Shown here in pieces: positions 31,201 through 42,000 of a DNA stretch of 64,000 nt (the stretch's first letter is position 1; every line of letters starts with the position of its first letter). A program made the position numbers and the translations under genes. The notes beneath the pieces are model-generated. The model searched no databases. It was not told the origin of the DNA and worked only from the letters and a program-made list of their open reading frames with translations. The DNA lies in the NCBI RefSeq assembly GCF_036417845.1, contig NC_089979.1:1603424-1667423 (forward strand), in the 5' to 3' direction. The stretch comes from Apteryx mantelli (lineage: Eukaryota; Chordata; Aves; Apterygiformes; Apterygidae).

Positions 31201-32835
31201 TCTGATGTCCATCCAAAGCACACAGGCGGAGAAGGAATGCTCTGTTTTCAGTCTGTAATGGAGTCACTGTTTTAATTTTAGCTTCTCTGTAGCAAAGCTG
31301 TAAGCAAGCTGTTACCAAAGCGAAGCACCCTAAGGAAGCTGGAAGAGCGGCAGATAGACCTGAGCCTCCCCGTACGCCTGCTAAGCTTGCGCAGGCGCCC
31401 AAACATGGCACCCCACATGTACGAGGAATCCTGGAAACTCCAAATGTTGACGCTGCAAACACAAAATCTGCGTGTCCTTCTTAAAAACATCGATGTGACT
31501 CATCCGCGCAACGGAGAGGTGTGGTTGGGACCGTATCGAGCTGTGCCAGACGGATCAGCGTGGAGAACCCCAACGCCCAGGCCAGCAGTGCCAAAGGCAG
31601 GCTGGCAGGGCTGCATCCCCAGTGCGACCCCAAGATGCTCGAAGGGCACCAAAATATAGAGGAACTTCAGTGGGTCCAATTTATGTAGGTGGCAGGAAAC
31701 AAAATGATTCCAAGAGCTAATTCTCTCCTCAGCAAGATTAGTTTTCTGTGTTGATAATTACTACTGGACGTTGTCATCAAGCTCTGCTTTGCCCTTGGTT
31801 CGGCGAAGCTCCAGGAGGGCTGTCGACGGCCTTCCTGGAGCCGGCGGTGCCTGCAGAGCTCCCCAGCCCCCGCTGGGGAGCAGCCAGGTCCAAACAAAGC
31901 CCCAGAAATACCTTGATATTTCGAGCAAACTATTTCCGAGCATCCCTTCCTCCCTCCTGGGGTTTACAAAGAAACAGCGGACGCTGCTTTTCGCTTCGAG
32001 CTTTCGTCAGACGCTGCCCACCAGGCTATTCCTTCAGTAGCTGCTGCTAGACACAGCAGTTGCCACAACTCGGTCAACAACTCACAACTCGGTATTTATC
32101 GGGAGCAGTTTGCTTTCCCTCTCTTGGGCAGTGTTGTGAAATCCCCTAACGTTGCTGGGCTTACAAGATTTGCGTTTTTAGCGACGAACCTTTGAGCCGC
32201 CGACTGTACAAACAGGGGAATGTCGCAACGGATTCATGCAGCTGATGGTGCAAGGGTGCCCCGCGAGCCGCTCCGGCCCCGGGCCCCGCGCAGGACCGCG
32301 GAGGCGGCGGCGAGGAGCGCCCTGTGCAAGCTCAGCCAAGAAACGCAGCTCTGCACTGCACGCTGAATGGGCGAATTATATTTCTAATACAAATATTTAC
32401 AGTTGCTGCTGTATGGATTTCTTTCAGAGATTTTCCAGTTGGGGAACAGAAGTGTGAGCTGCGAATCGCAAATGCTGCAGTTAAACTCAGCGTTGGAAAC
32501 TGGCCTGCAGGCACTGCTCGAACTCGCTTTCGTTTTCCTCAAGCATTTAGACAAATGAAGTTTGCATGCCCAAGCCCTCAGGGAGTGACGGCCTCCCACC
32601 ATCACAAGTGCAACTGGTTCAATATGTGCGATATTAATATTAATCATCATTATCAATATTAATTTTTTCACGTGAACAAACACGGAGATGTTGCCATGAA
32701 CTTATCCTGGGTTGGTCCTATCCCTTTGGAAATAAGGCATGCTCTGGATCCTGGCAGGAGCAGCTAGGAAGCTTGCATGACGGCTTGGAGAAGGCACCTC
32801 ACTTTGGAGAAATGCCAGGTCACAGGAAGCAGTCC
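28263..32835. other. Intergenic region between the two genes, no gene seen
   Basis: Mixed-composition sequence without supported exons. There is a short 28-bp-type duplication near 29560-29625 (cccggtgatgaagg). The longest open frames are below 170 codons with no recognisable domain. Confidence 0.5.
32370..32685. other. AT-rich unique block, weak conserved-element candidate
   Basis: Non-repetitive segment with TAAT-type cores, a TTTGCATG octamer-like site near 32570 and an ATTAATATTAAT cluster at about 32630-32665. Nothing coding is visible. Conservation cannot be judged from one sequence. Confidence 0.3.
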
Positions 32836-32960
32836 TAGGATCGTAGGATCACCGGATAATTCAGTCTGGAAGGGACCTCGGCTGGTCTCTACTCCAAGCT
32901 CCTGCTCAAAGCAGGGTCGGCTTTCAGCTGGTGGCCCCAGCTGGGCCACCACCTCAGTGG
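32836..32960 (-). mobile_element. CR1 LINE 3'-end fragment (antisense), intergenic
   Basis: Contains gatcaccggataattcagtc, ggaagggacctcggctggtc and ctcctgctcaaagcagggtc, a typical CR1 3' end on the minus strand. Confidence 0.85.
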
Positions 32961-34229
32961 GAGACAACATCTGGGCTTTCTGGAGCATGATTTTTGGGGT
33001 GATGCACCACGTGTCCGGAGCTCTGAATATCCGTTCCATGTCACCCAGCGCAAGGGGACAACTGCGCGTGCATCTGCAGAGCAGCTCCGCGGGCGCCGGC
33101 GTTTCTGACCGCAGCCAGACCACGTCTGCGTGCCCACAAGGAGAATAAAGCACTCAAGCCCCAAAAGAGACTCTTCCGCCCTTTTACTGAAGGCATCTTT
33201 TCTCCATGCTGGAAACGGGATAAAAAAAGAGAGGAGAAAAGCAAAGCACAGCAGGAGAGACAGCCGCGAAAAACAGCCGGGGTGAAGGAGCTTGGCTTAA
33301 AGGGGACGTCGTGGGACGCCCCAGGTCCCCACCACCCCTGAGCTAGCCCAGACCAAGCCTAGTTACGCAGGTGAACGTGGAGGAGAGAGCAAAGGCTTCG
33401 CTCTGTCTCCCAACTTTCGTTACCCTGGCAAATAATTGCCACGACTGAACGACGGCAGTGTGCAAACGCGCAGAGCAGGGCTCTGATTTCCCCCCTCGCC
33501 TTCCCCCTTCCCCCAAATCCGTGTATTTCGGTCTGCGTGCCGTCCCTGCGCCAGCGGCGAGACGGCAATAACTGCAGGCAAGAAAGAGGGCCCAGAAACG
33601 GAAAGCACAGCAGAAAAGTAATGCCCACTTGATAAATGAAGGTGGCTTTCCCTTTAGGATTGTGCTGCGGTTTCTTTTCCCGTTACTGACATTTTTCTCT
33701 CTGTTTTCCATCTAACCCAAGAGACATCTCCTTCCCTTGAGCTCGCACTCCTGAGTCTTGCCGTTATCAGCAAAAACACGACTCTAGCATTTGTTTGCCC
33801 TTGGGAGGCTTCTCTTTTCCTTTTTTTTTTCCCCCCTAAAGAGTTAAAATAGCAAAAACTTTTTGGAAAAGAAGCAACTTTCTTTAGCAGTAAATAACTG
33901 CCAAGCTTTCAGGGCTCCCCTCGCAGCTGGAGCACATCCACGGGTGGCTGGAGTTTGCTCTCCGAGCTGCGGGGACGCAGAGAGCCCGAGACCGCTCGCG
34001 GTGACAAGCAGCTGCCGCTCCAGAGGGATAGATAAAAGCAGAAGCGAGCTGGGAAAGTGCCTGAGGACACAAAATAATCTCCTGGACGGTGAGCCTGGGA
34101 GGAAACGCTGCCCGGCGGCTTGACCGTGGGCGAGTTGTTTCCTCTGCTTGTGCTTTCATCTACGGCAGGTCACCATGTGCGCGGCGCTGATATGGGAATG
34201 CAGGACACAGACCTTCGTAGCAGAGAGAA

Positions 34230-35060
34230 GATGCGACCTCCCGGGAGTTGAGTTCAGCCCTACGACCATCCCATATAACCCCTTTTGTTTCAGGCTCTCA
34301 CTCCTGCGATGACAGGAGACGTCTTTTTAGTTTCAAGCCTGAATTTAATAACCCCATGCCACCTTCTCGCCTGAAAAACTCGTCCTTTTTCTCTGATATT
34401 TGCCTTCTTCCTCTGACCCATTTGCAGAGAGCAATCCTGTCATCTTGCTTCTGGGCTAAGAAAACTCAGTGGTTTTGGGTGCCTCTTGCGAGAAGCTCTC
34501 CTTTCCCTTGACTAAGCTTAGCAACCGTTCCCTACACCTATTCCACCCTGAATTTATCCAGCACAGCCACGGGCATCATACACACTATTGCAAATTAGTT
34601 TTCATCACTGCCTTGTACAACATTGTTGTTGGTTCCTTGTCTCTCATGGAAACCACACTTGGACCATCCTACAATCTCCTCTGTGGTCAATTTTCTCCCT
34701 TTTTTCCTTTGCGCTGCTCGAGTCTATCCAGCAAGCTGCTGCTGCTGCTAAAATTATCTTCTTTGCCTGCTGCTTGGCCCATGTCACGCCTCCTCCTGAA
34801 GCTTTGCATTGGCTCCTGGTCTCCTTCCACAGCAAATTCAGACGCCTCATCTTCCTTCCAAGCTCCTGCACAGCTCCACCCTGGCCAGCCTACGTCTTTT
34901 CTCTTGGGGCTCACAGTACCTCTCCCACATCGCTGCAAACACGCTGCACTTTGGTGCTCCCGTCCTTTGCTCCCCGAAACAGCTCTGCGCCGACTCCGGC
35001 CTCTTCCTCCTTCCGTTGTCTGAGCACCGCGAGGAGCTTAGGGCTGTTCCCACCTCCCTC
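34230..35060 (+). mobile_element. Possible degenerate non-LTR retroelement ORF remnant
   Basis: A decayed frame near 34790-34850 reads PPEALHWLLVSFHSKFRRL, similar to the LHWLPV....KF motif found at the C-terminus of some non-LTR retrotransposon ORFs. The surrounding 800 bp is open in two frames but shifted and without a start. I could not identify the family. Confidence 0.3.
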
Positions 35061-35954
35061 TGCAGACCAGATCGGTGCCAGATCACCCTAAAACTCCCTG
35101 ACGCCGGTGAGCACCTGCCACCTCAGCAATGGAGTTTGCAGAAGTGGGCATCTGGGTGGCCGGCGAGACTGGCCAAAGCGGGAGGCAGAGATTTCTCAGC
35201 AGCCGGATCTTGGTCTCCTTTCTCAAGCAGGGGGTTTCGGTTTGCCATCGGCTGAGCTCAGGGTCGCGGGCTGCTCCTGCGGCGTTCTGAAGAAGCGTGT
35301 TTTTGTGCTTGGTTTAGAGCAATACAGGTCCATGTTACCGCCCCAGAGGGAGACCCCTGTGCTGCCCTCCTCCCTACGGACCTCCATGCCATTGCAAGCT
35401 CTCATGAGGCCACATGGTGAATCTTACTGGAGACCAGATGAAGCTGGAAACTAACCCCCCCGCAAAAAAAACCCCAAAAAAACAAAAAAAAGGTTTGTTC
35501 TGCAGCCAGACCATGTCCTTCTCCCATGCCCACTGCGGTGGTACAAGCGCTGGCACAGAAAGGCAACGGGCCACTCAGCTCCGGACCCTTTTCTTCACGA
35601 TGTTTCTGCAGAGGGATGCAGGATGCAACCACTGACGTTGCAACTACACACGCAAGATGCCACAGGGCTGACGGGACTGGGGAAACAGAGGGCTGAAAAC
35701 GAGCTGAGGACACCTAAAGCAGACCCCCAGCAGGATTCAGTACATATTGACCGCCCCAGAAGATATTTTTCTTAAAACTTTCCATCCACCCTCGGTAAAC
35801 TTCGCCATATAGCTGGAAAGTTTTCCCTTAGCTGTAACTTAAATCTCCATTTCTGCAAACAAAGATAATTCCTCTTTTACTACCACTAGCAAGCAGCAAG
35901 CCCACTTGATTAGATATTTATTTCTAATATCATTTCTCTCCACAATTATCTTCT

Positions 35955-36210
35955 TCTCTTTTAACCCTACTATATATAATTCGCTCAGCTTTTCCTCACA
36001 TGCCATGTTTTCTAAACCTTTACTATTTTGATTTCCCTTCTCTGGATTCTCACTGATTTTTCTACGTTTTTATTAACGTGTCTCACTCCAAGCTTGAGGC
36101 AATGCTTCGGCTGAGACTCACAGGTGCCAGCAGAGAGAATAATCCCCTTGTTGTCCTGCACACGACGCTCCTGCTGATGGATCCCAGACGCTGCCGTTTT
36201 CGGCGACGCC
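35955..36210 (-). mobile_element. Ancient CR1-type LINE fragment (antisense)
   Basis: The sequence cagcttttcctcacatgcca, then ttttctaaacctttactatt and cttctctggattctcactga, follows the reverse complement of a CR1-like ORF2 end. It is more diverged than the other CR1 copies here, so it is an old insertion. Confidence 0.55.
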
Positions 36211-36299
36211 GAAGGACTCAGGGATCCTAGGAGCTCCCCGCGCCTTTGGAAATCAGCTCGTGCGAAGCAGCCCGCAGAAATGCCAGCGCCTCCCACTCA

Positions 36300-38780
36300 C
36301 GCTGTCATCGGGTCTCTGCAATCTGCTGGTGCAGCGCTTAACGAAGTTTAGTGTTTTCGCTTGTCTCAGCAAGTTCACGGAAAGCCATCGAGAGACTCCA
36401 GACTAAACCAAAGCTGATGAGGCTAGGATTTCAAACGTGTGAGTAACTTAATTGGGTCCTATTGCACGCTTGTCACTAGAGACGCAGTTCTGGTGGTGTT
36501 TAAGGCCATTAGAGGGATTAGCACCGTGTTTATTCTGGGCTGAATGAGACAATTTAATTTCTCTTAAATGTGCTACCCTCCCTGGGGCGTATTCTCACAT
36601 GCAGATGCCCTGCCAACACAGCGTCAAAACCCTGCACTTGCTTTTTACTGGTTTTTTAATTAAATTAGACTTACAAGCAAGCGTCATACAAGCGTAGTGT
36701 TATGACCAGAAAACGAGTGCCGTGAATTCGTGGGGTTTTCAAGTGCGCTGTTTGCAACATGCGCTGAGGAGCAAAACCCCTGAACGGTTCGTGCTTCCTG
36801 ACCGCGGATTGAAGGGAAAAAGGGAATTTATTTTAGCGATGCGGCATCCCTGCCTCTCGTTTGCCCCCTGCGTGCACCTCATGGGGGAGATGTGCAAGCA
36901 ATCCAAGCGCATATCCCGAGGCGAGATGCTCCTCTCCCTTCCCCAGCCACCGGGGAAAATCCAGGTCATTCTTAAGATGTTGCCCCAGCTCCCTGGGACC
37001 CCCCCACCCCGCGGGAGCCTCTCCTCGGGTGCTCCCCATCCCAAGCGGCCCAAGACCCTCCAACGCCGCCTCGTCCCACGCTTTGCTTTGCAAAAAGTTT
37101 GCTTTTTGCACACTTTCTGGTTACGTGCTTTGGCTCCGACCGGCAGGGTGAGCAAAACGGGACGTCGGCGGCGGTGAGCTGCTCCTTCGGTGTCAGTGCC
37201 AGTTAGATAAAAGGTTGGGGACTTGGGGACCGCCGGCCGAGGCACCTCTATGCGTAAACTGTTCTTGGTCTGAAAAAAGACCTTGGTCTTGGTTACTGAG
37301 CCCTCTCTTTTCTCAGTATTTCCCACGCGCTCACTAACCGCAGGCTCTCTGCCCGCCGGACGCCGGTGCCACTGAGACCCGTTGGCCGTGCTGCCCCGGG
37401 CCACGGAGCGGCGCCGAGTCCTTGCCGCCTTGCCGGCCCGGCAGCTCCCCCGCTGCTTTCAGCTCGTTCTTTCCCTAAGGTTCAGTTTTGCGGGAGTGGT
37501 GGGTACCCGGCTTCCCTCTGTTAAAAAAGAAAAAAGCTTTTTTTTTGTGTGCGTGTATGCGTGCTGAATTAATTTTAATTCAGATCAGCCCGTTCTAGCT
37601 CATTTATGCAGCCACTTCACTGCTTGTGCCAGCGCAAGGGAGGGAACGAGCAGCTGGGAGCGGAGGAGGCTTCTTTTGGCAGAAGTGCCAATTTCTGCCA
37701 GTTTAGAGGGATTATGAAACTCCGCGGGGGGGGGGGGGGGGGGCCCGGGGATCGATTCGAGCTGCTCCCAGGCTGCCGTCGAAAGGAGCAGACCCGGCGC
37801 CTCTCCCCGCCTGGTTCCCGGCCCTTTCGCACGCGCGACGAGAGGGGCCGAACGTTTCCTCCGCGGTGGGAGAGCTTCGGCTGCGAGCGGCCAGGTTCCC
37901 CCCGCCGCTGTAGCCGGCAGCCTGCACCGCGCGGTGTAGCCCTACGGGCTGTCCCTTCCCGCTCTTCCACTGCCGAATCGAATTAAAAGGCCGCTAAACA
38001 CACTTTTAATAATTTACTACTAATAATTAAATTAACAATTTAGCTACTTTTCCGCATAGGCAAATCCTGTGCTCGCCCAAGGACCGTTCTTTGATCAGAG
38101 CTGGGGCAGGCGGTGGGAAGGAAGATGCCCCAAGAGGCAACTTCAGTTTTAAACAACTCCGGGTTGATGATCAATTCTTTTTATAGGGTTCCCATCATAG
38201 GAGCGTTTAGCAGGAAACAGCATGATGCTGATACAGCTACTTGGCTCAGTTTTTTATTTTCCAAGTAGTTTAGAAACAATTTTGTTATGGATTTTTATCT
38301 CCTCGCAGACTTGAGGCACTGTTACGGCTTTTTTTTTTTAAAGTTTTATTAATTTTAATTAATTTCCTCCTTAGAAAGGGAAGGGTGAACCCATTCAGAA
38401 AGCAAATTCCTAAGGATAACTTCCGTATAATTTACATGCTTCTCTGATTCTGCTCTTGATTACATGCATATACTTCGTAAATACTCCTGATTTATACTGG
38501 TAACCCGAGCCATCCGATTTTCACTCACAGGACTGGAAACGTGCTTGGTGGGTACAGTTCAGGACAAAAATACATTTTAGGGGTTTTTAGGGGATAGAGA
38601 GTGGGACCAGACCCAGGAGAACTGCTTTCTGTTGCTGGATCTGCCACCGGTTTTGGGAGGAATCTCAGTTTCCCATCCAGAAACCGAGGATAACGTAAAC
38701 TGCCTCGCGAGCTGCTGCCAAAACGTTTGATGCGAGATTTGCAGAGCTGCAATAACGACACATTTGTGTCGTTTGGGGCT
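36300..38780. other. Distal 5' flank of ZC3H3, no gene seen
   Basis: Alternates between AT-rich stretches (36420-36700 and 37980-38500, with aattaattttaatt blocks) and GC-rich stretches (36840-37480 and 37720-37970). No exon with homology or splice support was found. Confidence 0.45.
37726..37743. repeat. G18 homopolymer
   Basis: Uninterrupted run of 18 G, directly followed by gcccgggg. Confidence 0.95.
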
Positions 38781-38895
38781 GGGGACACCGGGATCAGGCT
38801 GGGGGGGAGCTTCAGGGGACAGGGGAGGGGGACAAGGGCACCAGGCCCGGCTGCGAACAGGGCCCCGTCGGGGCGCGCAGGCCGCGGGCGCGGCC

Positions 38896-38909
38896 GTTGC
38901 CATGGCGAC
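38896..38909. promoter_or_regulatory. RFX X-box-like palindrome GTTGCCATGGCGAC
   Basis: Matches the X-box consensus GTTGCCATGGCAAC with one mismatch. X-boxes bind RFX factors. Confidence 0.65.
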
Positions 38910-38930
38910 GGGGCGCCGCGGCGCCGCGCG

Positions 38931-38957
38931 TCACGTGACGGCGCGCGCGTCACGTGA
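38931..38957. promoter_or_regulatory. Two TCACGTGA E-box palindromes, 19 bp apart
   Basis: Copies at 38931-38938 and 38950-38957, each in the context gcgcgcgtcacgtgac. TCACGTGA is the core bound by USF and MiT/TFE bHLH-zip factors. Confidence 0.7.
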
Positions 38958-38982
38958 CCGGCCAACTGCCGGCGCGGGGTGA

Positions 38983-38990
38983 TGACGTAA
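38983..38990 (+). promoter_or_regulatory. CRE/ATF-like site TGACGTAA
   Basis: Located 38 bp before the ZC3H3 ATG in the context ggtgatgacgtaaag. It is a CRE-type half-palindrome commonly found near the start sites of housekeeping genes. Confidence 0.55.
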
Positions 38991-39027
38991 AGGGGGGTGA
39001 CGTGCGGGAGCGTTGCCAGTTGCGGGG

Positions 39028-39073
39028 ATGGAGGAGAAGGAGCAACTGCGGCGGCAGATCCGCCTGCTGCAGG
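39028..39073 (+). CDS. ZC3H3: ZC3H3 exon 1 (start codon)
   Basis: ATG at 39028 in the context gcggggATGg (G at -3 and +4). Encodes MEEKEQLRRQIRLLQ, identical to the human N-terminus. Donor gtacgg, phase 1 out. Confidence 0.95.
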
Positions 39074-42000
39074 GTACGGCGGGACCCGGCGGGAGCCGGG
39101 GGGAAGGGGCGGGCAGCGAGGGGACCCGGGAGTCCTGGAGAGGGGCGGGCTGGCTGCGGGGGGACCGAGGGGCCCGGGGGGGCCGAGGGGCCCGGGGGGG
39201 CGGGGCAGGCAGTGAGGGGACCCAGGAGTCCCCGGGAAGGGGGGAGGGGCGGGCAGTGAGGGGACCCAGGAGTCCCCGGGAGGGGGGGAGGGGCGGGCAG
39301 TGAGGGGACCCAGGAGTCCCCGGGAGGGGGGGAGGGGCAGGCAGTGAGGGGACCCAGGAGTCCCCGGGAGGGGGGGAGGGGCAGGCAGTGAGAGGACCCA
39401 GGAGTCCCCGGGAGGGGGGGAGGGGCAGGCAGTGAGAGGACCCAGGAGTCCCCGGGAGGGGGGGAGGGGCAGGCAGTGAGGGGACCCAGGAGTCCCCGGG
39501 AGGGGGGGAGGGGCAGGCAGTGAGGGGACCCAGGAGTCCCCGGGAGGGGGGGAGGGGCAGGCAGTGAGGGGACCCAGGAGTCCCCGGGAGGGGGGGAGGG
39601 GCAGGCAGTGAGGGGACCCAGGAGTCCCCGGGAGGGGGGGAGGGGCAGGCAGTGAGGGGACCCAGGAGTCCCCGGGAGGGGGGGGAGGGGCAGGCAGTGA
39701 GGGGACCCAGGAGTCCCCGAGAGGGGGAGGGGCAGGCAGTGAGGGGACCCAGGAGTCTGGGGGGGGAGGGGCAGGCAATGAGGGGAACCAGGAGTCCGCG
39801 GGGGGGGAGGGGCTGGTTGCGGGGGGGCCCAGGAGTCCCTGTGGGGGGAGGGGCAGGCCGGTTGCGGGGGGACCCAGGAGTCCGAGGGGGGGAGGGGAGG
39901 GAACAGCAAAATACTCAAGGGGGGGGAGGTGGAGCGGACCCAGGAGGGCTCCTGGGAGAGAAGGAGGGGAGAGGACCCAGGCGTCCGGGGAGGGGAGGGA
40001 ACCTAGAAGTCCTGGATGGAAAGGGACAGAGAGGAGAGAACCCAGGTGTGGTGGGGGCAGAAGAGGAGAGGACCCAGGAGTCCGGCGAGGCAGGAAGCGA
40101 GTGGAGACCGGAGGATCCCCGGGGGGGGGGGGGGGACACCCCCAGGCCGCGGCTCCCTGCGGGGCTGGTGATCCCCCCGCGGGGGTGCGGGGGTGCCCGG
40201 CTGCCCCCGCGCTGGCGCCGCTCCTCCCGGCAGAGGGGCGAGATGCGGCCCCGTCCTTGCGCCCGTGCCGCTTCCTCAACCCCGCGGGGAAGCGGGGATA
40301 TATTTGCCTGCCCTTTCCTAGCCCCCGGGGAACAGCGGGTGCTTATTCTTAGGTCTCGCTCTATTTATAGACCCCAAGGTAGTTTTTCCTCGTTAGTAAG
40401 GCCGCAAACTCCGCTCGGGCCTTGCAGAGATCTGCCTCTGTCCGGGGCCTCGCGTGGCTGAGTGAAGCGAAGGCTGGCGGGGGTGTGACAAGAGGGAGGA
40501 AGGCCTGGTCCTTGCCTCCTCCAGGCCAAACCGGAGAGACCAAATAGAGACCTGGCCCTTCTGGCCAAACCTCTGGCACCGAAAACCCTCCGTTCTTTTG
40601 CCGACGGCCTCGCAGGATCCCCGCGATAAAGCGGAGGGGGGAGAGAGAGGAGTAAAGGAAGTTGTGAAGCTTGATTTATACCCGGCCGTTCTTTAGTTAT
40701 TCCTGGATCGCTTAATGCGTTTGAACGTTTTAAAGTGAATTATGGTACGTCGCGCACGGCACGAGGGTGGCTGGTTGGGGATGGAGTGCGGCTGGCCGAC
40801 CTGCCGCCGCTGCTTTTTTGGCAGCTCTGCGAACTCTCCTGTTTGGCAGCAGGAGAAACTTTTCCACGCTGGAGCACGCTGGCATGCGCCTAAAATATAA
40901 AGCTCCAAAAAAATCCTTTGGTAATCCCTTTTATTTGAAGCGTTTCATAAACGCTGGTGCTTAACGAGCTCAGACCCTCCCTAATCCGCGTGTATCTATT
41001 AACCCAACGAGTCATTAGAAAACTAGAGCACCGGGAGGCGCGGGGACTTGGCAGCGGGACGAACGTGCCGTGACTCGACGGCGGAGCTGGAGCCGCCTCG
41101 TGAGCCTCCTCCTTGCTGGTTTGTCTTTCAGCCCGTGTCAGGCTCCGTGTATGAGCAGCCCCGTACTGGTGGAAGCTGCCTGGCCGCGCCGTGGCGGGGC
41201 TCAGAGCGCTCTGAGGAGATCTGAAGCCGTATCTGGAAATAAAATCCGCTTTTTTATTTTTTATTAGGCTCCAAACGCAATAATTCAAGCGGCGTTTTTG
41301 GCGCTGGCGGCAAAGATGGGTATAAGGGGGCAAACGGTGGTTAACGGCACTTGCGCAGCGCGTGGCGTCTGCTGGTAAATCTGTGGTTTCGCTCTGTGGT
41401 TCGGGCTCGCGTTGAGCTGTCCTGCTAAATAGCTTTTGTTATCGACTTTTGCAAGGATCGAGGGAAATATTTGTTTTGAGGTTTTTCTCCCAGCGCGGGT
41501 TATCGAAAACCTGGCCTGCGTGAGCCTGTGCGGAGCGATCGCCTCCGCTGCGGCGCGAAGAAAACGGCTTCGCGGAGCCGCGATATCGTAAAACTCCTGC
41601 GGGAACGGCAATTAACAGACGCTGTCTCGTTGTCTTTAGGTCTCATAAACGACCATAAAAACGTCCATGGCAACGCGCCAGTGCCCCTGCCTTCTGCGAC
41701 GCCGCGCTGGAGGAATCCCCGGCAGCCCGCCTTCAGCAGGCGCGGGGCGTTTTCGGCTGGCTACTCCCAGCAGGCTCCCAGGGATTTCCAGCCGCGCCGG
41801 GGGAACTCCTGGAGGAAAAAGTACTCCCTCGTGAACCGACCGCCTGGACCGGCGCGTCACGCCGACAGCAGTGGGAACGCGAGCGCTTCGCAGGCTTTTG
41901 TAAGCCAAGGGGACAGCCAGGCATCCGGACCGCAAGGAGCAGCCCCGGAAAGGCACGTGGACTTGACTACGGATGGGAATATAGTTGTTGGGATCCAGCT

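Larger units (their letters stand above)
38790..39080 (+). promoter_or_regulatory. ZC3H3: ZC3H3 CpG-island promoter
   Basis: CpG-dense interval just upstream of and including coding exon 1. It contains an RFX-type X-box, two TCACGTGA palindromes and a TGACGTAA site within 95 bp, all less than 135 bp before the start codon and therefore probably close to the transcription start. No TATA box is seen. Confidence 0.75.

Noticed and set aside
38525-40279. 584-codon minus-strand open frame with LGPLTACPSPPP repeats
   Set aside because: It is the 44-bp G-rich repeat on the opposite strand of the ZC3H3 promoter and intron 1; three frames stay open for the same reason.
41528-41639. Upstream ATG extending the ZC3H3 exon 2 frame
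   Set aside because: A clear acceptor (tctttag) at 41639 and the separate exon 1 encoding the conserved N-terminus show that this part is intron.
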